DNA from: Gari tellinella
Taxonomy: Eukaryota > Mollusca > Bivalvia > Cardiida > Psammobiidae
Length of the DNA stretch: 64,000 bases
Reading direction: 5' to 3'
Assembly: GCA_922989275.2 (NCBI GenBank)
Contig: OV277861.1
Location: forward strand, 47,779,623 to 47,843,622
In this document: piece by piece, positions 57,901 through 64,000 of the stretch
Layout: each line of letters starts with the position of its first letter
How positions within the stretch are numbered: position 1 is the first letter of the stretch
Notes under the pieces: generated by a model
What the model was told of the DNA's origin: nothing
Database searches by the model: none
The model's input: the letters and a program-made list of their open reading frames with translations, nothing else
Position numbers and translations under genes: made by a program

Positions 57901-59900
57901 CAATGCTTCTATTCAGATGTAAACTGCTCCCTCTCTACAACAACACCCAAAGGGAGACAAACATCGTGTGTGATAAATAATCGGAAGGATTTCTTACAGA
58001 GAGAGAAAATTAATACTCTTAGCTTGCAAATAGTTTGAATCCAGGTCAGACACTGTGTAACGCATCGTCTGATCTGTATTCAAACTGTTTGTAACTCGTC
58101 ATTATGTTTCTTTTATCACAATGGCTATATTGTAACTTTGAGAAAAAAAAGCAGGCGATATTGAGGCAGTGAAATGTTTAGGCATACTTGTTTTAACTGG
58201 AGAACAATGGCGAGCATTGTTGTTAGGAGGGAATCGTTTTTCATAGGACCGTTGTAAGAAGGGAGCACTGTATGAGCAATGGGACTAGATTGTATATACA
58301 GTTGAAAATCTGTTATACTTTCCCGTTTAAACGCAAACGAAACGCAAACGCAAAGCACTAAAACGTTGAAAAGTACAACTTTTGGACAATTCTGATAATT
58401 CATTTCTATCTTGGTGGCAAACAAGTTGGAGCCAGATCAGACGCCGGGTTACCCGGCGTCTGATCTGGCTCCAAACTGTTTGTAATTGCAACAATAGTTT
58501 CAGCGTAAACGCGTTTATTGGGAAAGAATAACATTTTCTCCACTGTAGGCTGTGAAAACATGTTATATAATACGCACCTGTTGGGACAGTGTAGTTTAGG
58601 CGAGGGTCTACCCATGACTGTCGTAAAAACATACTGATGGCAAAATCCTATAGCAAATGAAAGTACAAAAGTTTAAACAATGTACTGGAGAAGTCGTTAA
58701 ATTCTACAAGAGTAAATGTATTCCAAATGAGACGTTGTGTAACGTGATGTCTTAGACAATTCTGAAATCAAGCACATGTAAAACTGTTTGCAAATTATAC
58801 CAAAATCATATAACTTAACAATCACATGTCATTTGATAAAATATTGGTCATTTATTTTAGTTCTTTTTCTATTATTTAAAAAAAAAAATCTAAAAATCAG
58901 AAAGTTGTAAATTATCATCAATGACTTCCATCAATTGCTAAAACATTTAAATCTTAATATTATACCTATTCATTTGAATATCATATATTTGGAGAAACTC
59001 GTTCTCTTTCCAAACATGTGCATACATAGGGACAGTCGTTTTCCTTTGTCAATTAACAGGTATATGCTTAAATATAAAAGTATATTTTAACTTGTTTCAG
59101 GCGTCTGATCAGACTCCAAACTGTTTGCATCTTCGATCAAACAGATTCGTAAATATTTGCAGAAAGAAATCTACATTTCATTGTATTGCATGTGGCTTAG
59201 GTTCATTTGGTGTGAGAGATTAATGTTGTCTCCTCTGTACGAGCTTGAGAATATTATACATGAGGATATATACAGTGGAGAAAACGTTATTCTATCCCGT
59301 TTAAACGCAAACGAAACGCAAACGCAAAGCACTCAAATGAAGAAAATAACAACTTCTTAGCAATTCTGACTGTTGATAATAAGCTGAGTGGCAAACAGTT
59401 TGAAGCCTGATCAGACGCCGGGTTACCCGGCGTCTGATCTGGCTCCAAACTGTTTGTATTGGAAAAAATAGTTTTAGCGTAAACGCGTTTATTGGGAAAG
59501 AATAACACATTCTCCACTGTAGGTGGATTGATTGAATGTACTGAACAGCTTTGCAATACATGTTGTGATACGATCTGTATCTACATGTAAATAGCGTTTC
59601 ATTAACGATGAAAAAGACATACAAAATAGATATTTATATTCAAAGTATTTACAAATATTTATTGTAATATTGTCTGAATCTGAATAGTGTTTCATATACG
59701 ATGAAAAAGGCATACAAAATAGATATTTATATTCAAAATATTTACAAATATTTATTGTAATATGATCTGTATCTGAATAGTGTTTCGTGAACGATGAAAA
59801 ATGCATACAAAATAAATAAGGTGTTCACTTACCATATTCGTTTCGCTGATCGTGTCGATACTAAGGATATATATTTGTATCCTCACGCTAGTTGGAATAC
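42805..59900 (-). CDS. Gene 2: paralogous glycine-receptor-like Cys-loop anion channel subunit (8 exons, 5' end missing)
   Basis: A second chloride channel subunit, on the minus strand. Exons in transcript order: 59900-59833, 58647-58578, 50671-50515, 47892-47810, 45873-45739, 45234-45004, 44241-43943 and 42981-42805. All are GT-AG and in phase, giving 405 residues before TAA. The domain order matches gene 1. Differences: one extra intron splits gene 1's 227-nt exon into 70 and 157 nt; loop A is divergent ([15 protein letters not shown]); the M3-M4 loop is longer and rich in Thr, Pro and Lys ([15 protein letters not shown]). M2 keeps PAR and also has Leu at 6'. The two subunits could co-assemble, with gene 2 in a beta-like role; that is inference. 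N-terminal exons upstream of 59900 were searched for by eye in 59901-64000 and not found. Confidence 0.92.
42982..43942 (-). other. Last intron of gene 2
   Basis: AT-rich, with no complete MITE recognised. A small degenerate palindrome (GATCTGACGAGCGCC-TTGGCGCAAATCTGATC) lies near 43528. Confidence 0.6.
43943..44241 (-). CDS. Gene 2 exon: M3 and long M3-M4 loop (299 nt)
   Basis: The acceptor is ACTTTTTCAG and the donor AAAG|GTAGAG. It starts [19 protein letters not shown] (M3), then [10 protein letters not shown] cytoplasmic loop of about 65 residues follows, rich in Thr, Pro, Ala and Lys ([24 protein letters not shown]), with several potential phosphorylation sites. The loop is 44 residues longer than gene 1's matching exon. 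Confidence 0.93.
44250..44480 (-). repeat. Family A MITE with collapsed core
   Basis: GAGAAGATGTTATTATTCTT at the left, TTTGGAGCTTGATCAGACTCCAAACTG at 44333-44359 and AAATGGGGAAAAGTAATC at the right. The GACGCCG stem is missing. Confidence 0.6.
45004..45234 (-). CDS. Gene 2 exon: loop C end, M1, M2 (231 nt)
   Basis: The acceptor is TCTATTTGCAG and the donor AAAG|GTAAAT. GYTC gives the second loop C cysteine. M1 contains [18 protein letters not shown], and M2 starts [14 protein letters not shown], followed by [18 protein letters not shown]. As in gene 1, Leu is at 6' and Ser at 2'. Confidence 0.97.
45250..45700. repeat. Family A arms separated by a family F-like insertion
   Basis: TACAGTGGAGAAGACGTTATTC at 45254 and GTTTATTGGGAAATAATAGC-TCTTCTCC at 45670 are family A arms. 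CAAACAGTAGCCCTCTGTTC near 45392 is family F-like. A worn core is at 45580-45640. It lies between the 45004-45234 and 45739 exons. Confidence 0.55.
45739..45873 (-). CDS. Gene 2 exon: loop B to start of loop C (135 nt)
   Basis: The acceptor is GTATTTACAG and the donor GGAG|GTAAGA. It reads [11 protein letters not shown], then VPQFVMEG and [10 protein letters not shown]. Loop C has Phe where glycine receptor alpha1 has Tyr202. Confidence 0.94.
45910..46600 (-). other. Gene 2 intron, nothing recognised
   Basis: AT-rich unique-looking sequence upstream of a core copy at 46614. Confidence 0.45.
46614..46683. repeat. Palindromic core copy with compensated arms
   Basis: CAAACAGTTTGGATCCAGAC-CAGACGCC and GGCGTCTGGTCTGGGTCCAAACTGTTTG. 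GACCAG opposite CTGGTC replaces the usual GATCAG/CTGATC pair. Confidence 0.8.
47495..47740 (-). mobile_element. Family D MITE, reversed
   Basis: TACCAATTTGTGCCAACGATCC to GGACGAATACATTTGGCGC, with the core at 47565-47622 (GACTCTGATCAGTCGCC). It ends about 70 bp from gene 2's 83-nt exon. Confidence 0.68.
47810..47892 (-). CDS. Gene 2 exon: Cys loop (83 nt)
   Basis: The acceptor is TTTCACTACAG and the donor AGCT|GTAAGT. It encodes ISATMKC, 13 residues ([13 protein letters not shown]), C, then TVEFES. Length and phases are identical to gene 1. Confidence 0.95.
48418..48665 (+). mobile_element. Family A MITE, diverged
   Basis: TACAGTGGATACTACG with TTATTTCCCGTTTAAACG at the left and GAAAGATTGACTTCTTTACTG at the right. 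The core at 48540-48600 retains GATCAGACACCGCG. Confidence 0.65.
49045..49253 (+). mobile_element. Family C MITE with a minimal core
   Basis: TTAA-CCTTTCACTCTCAATGACG to ATGAAAGGGCTTAC. The core is only CAAACAGTTTT-GATC-AAAACTGTTTG. Confidence 0.75.
49970..50128. mobile_element. Hairpin element, about 160 bp
   Basis: GGAATAAACAACAT and ATGTTGTTTATTCC are the outer ends. Inner arms are TCATGACGGTATGACTACAT-TAGCTTCG and its complement, with centre ACGCCCGAAGGGCGTT. Confidence 0.85.
50515..50671 (-). CDS. Gene 2 exon: loops A and E (157 nt)
   Basis: The acceptor is TGTTTTCAG and the donor AAAG|GTGAGT. It reads [18 protein letters not shown], then [15 protein letters not shown] and [16 protein letters not shown]. 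Loop A departs from the ANEK-x-AHFH pattern: the first zinc-ligand His is Thr, the second is kept. The His in KLMH replaces glycine receptor Arg119, as in gene 1. Confidence 0.93.
50955..51172 (+). mobile_element. Family D MITE
   Basis: CATTTGCGCTAAATGGATTA to ATATATAGGATCG-ATGGGT. Core at 51080-51140 (GACTCTGTTCAGACGC). Confidence 0.68.
51418..51669 (-). mobile_element. Family A MITE, TA-flanked
   Basis: TA-CAGTGGAGAATCTGTTATTC to AACAGATTCTCCACTG-TA. An intact core is at 51480-51537. The left arm has lost CGCGTTTACGCTAA. Confidence 0.87.
51670..52850. other. Gene 2 intron, nothing recognised
   Basis: AT-rich with no clear repeat boundary. ORFs such as 52372-52659 lack recognisable protein character. 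Confidence 0.45.
52852..53101 (+). mobile_element. Family A MITE, TA-flanked
   Basis: TA-CAGTGGATAATCTGTTATTC to AACATATTCTCCACTG-TA. The core is at 52975-53035. Confidence 0.88.
53400..53556 (+). repeat. Family A right half
   Basis: Starts at the core shoulder (AAAACGTTTGGAGCC), has a perfect GATCAGACGCCGGG stem and ends AATGTGTTCTCTACTG. The left arm is missing or decayed. Confidence 0.7.
54051..54084 (+). repeat. Poly(C) tract
   Basis: A C run interrupted by a few A, immediately followed by a family A-like arm (AAACGCGTTTATGCTAAAA). Confidence 0.85.
54783..55016 (-). mobile_element. Family D MITE, reversed
   Basis: TTAATCCATTTGTGCCCATG to AATAATGGGTTAA. The perfect core GACTCTGATCAGACGCCGCA-TTA-TGCGGCGTCTGATCAGAGTC is at 54845-54890. 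Confidence 0.8.
55163..55347. mobile_element. Family H hairpin MITE, copy 2
   Basis: GTCGAACTTCGGTATG and GAGATATTGAAGTTCAA are the ends. The centre TTTCAAAGTTCAAACGCGG is opposed by CCGCGTTTTAACTTTGAAA. It shares the TTTCAAAGTT centre with 34454. Confidence 0.75.
56516..56891. mobile_element. Family E MITE
   Basis: TA-CAGTGCTCCCTCTCTACAAA to TGTATGGATAGAGTACTG-TA. Core 56625-56690 is partly eroded (AGATAAGACGCCGCG). Confidence 0.8.
57030..57283. mobile_element. Family B MITE
   Basis: CCCATTACCCCATAGCCTG to ATAAGGGAAAGGG-TTAA. The centre GCAGAATGCGCC-ATAT-GGCGCATTCTGC is perfect over more than 30 bp per arm. Confidence 0.83.
57920..58272. mobile_element. Family E MITE
   Basis: TA-AACTGCTCCCTCTCTACAAC to TGTAAGAAGGGAGCACTG-TA. 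Core at 58025-58090 (GGTCAGACACTGTG), eroded. Confidence 0.78.
58297..58547 (+). mobile_element. Family A MITE next to a gene 2 exon
   Basis: TA-CAGTTGAAAATCTGTTATAC to AACATTTTCTCCACTG-TA. It ends 30 bp from the 58578 exon boundary, on the donor side. Core 58430-58490. Confidence 0.87.
58578..58647 (-). CDS. Gene 2 exon: loop D (70 nt)
   Basis: The acceptor is TTTGCTATAG and the donor ACAG|GTGCGT. It encodes [17 protein letters not shown], then NYTVPT, aligned to [17 protein letters not shown] of gene 1. NYT is an N-glycosylation sequon. The 70 nt plus the next exon's 157 nt equals gene 1's 227-nt exon, so the intron 50672-58577 is specific to gene 2 within this pair. A second AG nearer the ATG codon (ahead of 58633) would drop 14 nt and break the frame. 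Confidence 0.88.
59271..59521 (+). mobile_element. Family A MITE, TA-flanked
   Basis: TA-CAGTGGAGAAAACGTTATTC to AACACATTCTCCACTG-TA. Core 59395-59455, intact. Confidence 0.88.
59525..59815. repeat. Tandem repeat, about 93-bp unit, three copies
   Basis: GATGAAAAAGACATACAAAA recurs with one or two changes at 59608, 59700 and 59793. Between them ATATTTATATTCAAAGTATT is repeated. The array ends about 20 bp from gene 2's 68-nt exon. Confidence 0.85.
59833..59900 (-). CDS. Gene 2 exon: beta1 strand (68 nt)
   Basis: On the minus strand the acceptor is TATCATTTCAG and the donor ATG|GTAAGT. It reads [14 protein letters not shown] then DTISETNM, aligned without gaps to gene 1 exon 1442-1509 and of the same length and phase. 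The preceding exon must end in phase 1 and should encode the N-terminal helix. Confidence 0.9.
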
Positions 59901-60044
59901 CTGAAATGATAGCAAGGGTAGTAATTCAACTGCAATATTCAGCCATTTTCTTAGCGTAATATCGTCTGCTTTGAAACTGTGGTCTGCCAATAAACTTATT
60001 CGAATTTATTCATTGTTTAATTAAAGAACCCTAAATACAAGTGT

Positions 60045-60112
60045 CAATACAGTTTTTAGCAAGACCAGACGCCGCGATACGCGGCGTCTGGTCTTGATCA
60101 AAACAGTTTGCA
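60045..60112. repeat. Palindromic core copy with compensated arms
   Basis: CAAGACCAGACGCCGCG-ATA-CGCGGCGTCTGGTCTTG. The pair GACCAG/CTGGTC replaces GATCAG/CTGATC, as at 46614. Confidence 0.75.
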
Positions 60113-60861
60113 AATAATAGTCAAGTCACGATCGGCCGGATAAGGGTTATTTTTCCTATTAGTAACACATTATGTGCGTTATTCAAAACAAAATGTATTT
60201 ATGGACATTTGTTTGCACAGTAAAATGTTTGACTCCTCTCCTATCGGTCACGAAGGTATTGACATTTTCCCAACAGTTTTGATCAAGATCACACGAGGAA
60301 TAAATTGGTTTGACAATACGATGGAAATTACCACATGTTTTGAAAGTTATGTTTAAATCTAAATGGCAAATATCATGGAGCCTTATCAGGCACCGGATTA
60401 CCTTGTGTCTTATCTAACTTCCAACTGCGTTGTTTCAGGAAGTGTCTTATTTTATTAGCCTATACAATTAATGAAAGCTCTTCATAGTGGGCGGTGTAAC
60501 AAATATGAAAACTCAGTATGAGACGTGTTAAAAGTACAATGGAATTCTAATAAAAAGATTAAAGGATAACGCTTATTCCATTTTGTTATTCAAGTCCTTC
60601 GATTATGATTAAATATGCAGTAAAACTGACCGACATTTATTATTCTGACTTATGTTTTTTTTTATGAATATAACCGTCTTTAATCTTAAATGCATATCAG
60701 ACAGGTGAAAGCTTTTAAGGCCTATAAGCGAGCTTTCCGCTTTACTGTCACCTTGCTTTAAGCAGGAACCTGTCGTAAAAAACCAATAAAACACACAACT
60801 AAGTGGTTTAATAGAGAGGTTGTATTGTAATTTTGAGTCAGGTGAGGTTCTCAGTGTGTCA

Positions 60862-61111
60862 TACAGTAGAGAATGTGTTATTCTTTCCCAATAAACGCGT
60901 TTACGCTAAAACTACTATTTGCAGTACAAACAGTTTGGAGCCAGATCAGACGCCGGGTAGCCCGGCGTCTGATCAGGCTCCAAACTGTTTGCCACCAAGA
61001 TAAACAAGAATTATCAGAATTGTCCAAAAGTTGTTCTTTTCTACGTTTTAGCGCTTTGCGTTTGCGTACGTTTGCGTTTAAACGGGAAAGAATAACAGAT
61101 TCTCCACTGTA
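60862..61111 (-). mobile_element. Family A MITE, TA-flanked
   Basis: TA-CAGTAGAGAATGTGTTATTC to AACAGATTCTCCACTG-TA. The core centre is TAG instead of TTA or TAA (GCCGGG-TAG-CCCGGC), which leaves the stem intact. Confidence 0.88.
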
Positions 61112-62156
61112 GCGAGTAAACTGTTTTTAGAAATGTCAATCCGGAGAATTGTAATTTCAACAAATTCAGCAGACATTAATATCAGATCAGATAACATTAC
61201 GGCACAATAAGAGTTTTTGATAATGATAATAATAAATGTGTTTGTTTGAAAAGTAAATCAAACGGTATATTAACTAGTTCCAAGTGTTTGGTATTTTAAA
61301 TAGTCAATTTGTATTACATTTTAAAGTACTATCTACAAGTACGTAAACAATCTATGACTATTCAGAAAGTTAAGGAATCTGTAATTCGTTACATTTCCAT
61401 GCATTTTATTTGCACTTGCTATATTTCAAATGGGAAAGAACGACGTCCTCGCTACTGTAATAAGAGCGACGCCTATCCGGATATTCAACAAATTAGAACG
61501 GTTGCGGGATGGTAATTCAATTGGTCAATATTACACTTCTTAATACATGTATTACCCCCATTCCCAACCAGTGTGTAGTTTGCACGAATACTTCAGTCTG
61601 TTTTTAATTCCCAATTCCTATGTTTCAGTATTGTTTCTGGCCAGACTCCGAAATGTACGTTCGATAGAGTAGTCTTAATGTGTTACCGTAACGACTAAAG
61701 CAGGGTTCCACATAAGAAGTAGTAAACTGAACAAATCCAACATTTTATCACTCATCTCAGCACCAAATGAGTAGTAACATCATAAGGTTTATTGCAAAAA
61801 TAAATATTTTTCTATTTGAAATAATCCCCTTATTTGGAGCCTAGACCAGCCTGACCTGTTAAGCAATGAGGTCTAGCGACGAGAAATGTGTCCTCTTTAC
61901 AACTAGTGAAAAGTGTCCTTAAACTTGTAAAAATAAACATGTCCTATGTTAATAGTGTATACCCATGCTAGATGGTTCTTAAATGACCTTGTAATGAGTG
62001 TCTTCACTATTTGTCGTGTTTCAATAAACTGTAGAAAACAACCCTGGATATATCTAGTCATAAATGGACTAGACTTGATTCGAAACTGGAATTGTTAAAA
62101 CAAAGGTTTTCAGGAATGAATGAGTTAATAGGACTACTAATTGTCTACAGCATATC

Positions 62157-62408
62157 CAGGGCTGCCATAAGTTGGTCATAAAAATCCTAAGATTTCAAAT
62201 ATTCATTTTTCAGACGCAATTTTACTAATCGTACCTTTCTATATTGTTTCTTGTTTTGAAGACACATTACTGCTTAAAACATGTTAAATGTAAAGCAGAA
62301 TGCGCCTTAAGGCGCATTCTGCTTTACTTTCAGCCTAATTTAAGCTTTCATCTGCTAGGATAAAAATCCGAAGACTTAGGAAAATTCCGGAGAAATGGCA
62401 GCCCTGCA
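62157..62408. mobile_element. Element with CAGGGCTGCCAT ends around a family B-like palindrome
   Basis: CAGGGCTGCCATAAGTTGG is opposed by GGAGAAATGGCAGCCCTG, and AAAATCCTAAG by CTTAGGAAAATT. The middle is TGTAAAGCAGAATGCGCC-TTAA-GGCGCATTCTGCTTTACTTT, so either B is nested here or the centre is shared. Confidence 0.7.
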
Positions 62409-62739
62409 TATCGGAAAGGAATATTAGTAAAGTTAGTATATTAGCATTTTATAACTTCCTCACAATGAAATAATGTTCTACAACTAACTATATGCCCAGA
62501 GTGCCATTCGTCTATTGACTTTTGTACCGTTACGATAAGTATAAAATTAAATGTTATGTTAATACAATAAAAACCTTTCTATAACGACCACTTAATTGTA
62601 TTACTTATTTCGTTTTAAGACAAGTGACTGCTTAAAACAAGATTAAATTAAAACAGAATGCTCATTTAGGAGCTTTTAGTTTTACGGTCATCTTGCTTTA
62701 AGATGTCACCTGTTTTATGCAATCGATTAGTCTTCGATT

Positions 62740-64000
62740 TAGAAGGTTTAACTGTATCATTTGATACATTCTATTTTTAGACTATTGATGTTCCAATAAT
62801 TTTCTATCAAGTCTTGAATATTTGCGGACTCCAAGAAAAGACAAACATACAAATAAGTTTGACTAGTCATATGAAAGTATCGTATTAACAATGGCGTAAT
62901 ATGACTTCCACCGATAGAACTGCCTTTGAAATCAGCAAGCCCTACTTCCGACTGGCACTCGAATCAATAGCTTTAACAGTGTTATTCTATTCTAAAAGCT
63001 CTTGAAGAACAACAAATAACTAAGTATATCTATCAACAATATCAAAATGATTGAATAGCATATAAAATCAAACTGGACACATGTTTAAAAACTTGGTCGG
63101 GCCTTTATATGATTAAGAGCGAATGAAAGAAATTAAGCAAACACATGTGATTTTGACTACATACACAGTGTCATTAAACACCTGAATAAGCATATGTTAA
63201 AATGATAAAAGAAACGAAGGCATCGAAGCAAACCAACTGGCTTTGAGCACTACCTTCTCAAGAATAGTATGTAGTTGAGAGCGTAATAAAATTGTTTGAA
63301 TTAATTGCCATGTATGGCGGAATTATATTATTTGTACTGCCTATGAGAAACTGAATCATTTTGTGCAAAGGATACTTAATCTTTATGGTCATATCAACTA
63401 GGAAATAACTTGAAGTTACAGAAGCTCTATTGTTGTAAATTTATACATTGTATATATATCACCACTGCTGCTTGTCGTTTATGCTGTGGAGCTTGTTTAC
63501 CAAAATTATAGAAAACGTCATTGATGAATTTTGTTTTACTGCTTTAGCTGCAAAAACATATAGGCATGGGACCCCATCTCCACAAAAGTTGCCCGTGGAC
63601 GTACATGTATTACACTGAGCGTAGTAATTTCAATCGAATAGTGATAGGAGTCATATTTCTTCAAAACGCAAATCAGGTTAGATATATCGCAATGGCCGAG
63701 TGGTTAACTTGCTCCTAGTACTAAGAAACATTTTTTTAATAAAATCATTCATACTTGTCATTTCATTATCAGTTTAAGCTCAGCATTTCGAAAAAGCTGA
63801 GCCATTGTTGCCACTCTATCGCCTGCGTCTCTTTGTCTGTGTTGGTATTTAGGTCAAATTTTGTAAGAAAACCTTTCTCAATAAATATCTTAGGTACACT
63901 GTAACCGTTTAAAATTTATCAGCTATATATCGAGTACAAAAGCAAGAAAAACGACGGACGTACGCCGACGATGACAGGGCGATCACAATAACTGTTATTG
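62740..64000. other. Right end of window, nothing recognised
   Basis: AT-rich sequence with no receptor-like exon, tRNA or complete MITE that I can support. Gene 2's missing N-terminal exon(s) could lie here or beyond. Confidence 0.4.

Noticed and set aside
58578..58633. Gene 2 loop D exon starting at 58633 with a missing 14-nt microexon
   Set aside because: A better acceptor at 58648-58649 gives DFAIS in frame and exactly restores gene 1's 227-nt length.
16932..61111. Many ORFs of 60-140 codons with recurring [21 protein letters not shown] peptides
   Set aside because: These are translations of family A MITE cores in one or more frames. They recur wherever the repeat does and show no start context or protein-like constraint.
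59901..64000. N-terminal exon of gene 2
   Set aside because: I looked on the minus strand for the YDxRxRP motif and a phase 1 donor and found no convincing candidate.

Overview
The window is AT-rich animal nuclear DNA. Two split genes with canonical GT-AG introns sit in a dense field of short palindromic transposons. Intron-rich receptor genes, tRNA-derived SINEs and very abundant hairpin-type MITEs suggest a bivalve mollusc. That assignment is an inference; I cannot fix the species.

The two genes are paralogous subunits of anion-selective Cys-loop receptors, closest in motif to glycine receptors. Gene 1 lies on the + strand, with seven exons from 1442 to 30118; the signal peptide and first N-terminal exon(s) are not seen. 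Gene 2 lies on the - strand, with eight exons from 59900 down to 42805, also without its 5' end. They are arranged tail to tail about 12.7 kb apart. Homologous exons match in length and phase: 68, 227 (70+157 in gene 2), 83, 135 and 231 nt, then a variable M3-M4 loop exon (167 versus 299) and the M4 exon (168 versus 177). I reconstruct 358 and 405 in-frame residues. Both proteins keep the 13-residue Cys loop, the loop C cysteine pair, loop D Phe-x-Arg and a Pro-Ala-Arg chloride-selectivity motif before M2. Both have Leu instead of Thr at M2 position 6'.

Region by region: 1-6 kb holds a MITE cluster, a direct duplication and a 46-bp minisatellite that copies the acceptor and 5' end of gene 1's 6178 exon. 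6.4-19.4 kb is one large intron holding a 5.6-kb foldback element with TA target duplication. 19.4-30.1 kb carries the rest of gene 1, with a shorter foldback copy at 24.8-28.2 kb. 30.1-42.8 kb is intergenic: MITEs, a triplicated 290-bp unit, SINEs, hairpin elements and a 0.97-kb inverted repeat. 42.8-59.9 kb is gene 2. 60-64 kb has MITEs and no recognised gene.

The most striking non-genic signal is one palindromic core (arm close to CAAACAGTTTGGAGCC then TGATCAGACGCCG) found inside at least five MITE families whose terminal repeats and target sites differ (TA versus TTAA). No transposase, reverse transcriptase, true tRNA, rRNA or CRISPR array is visible.
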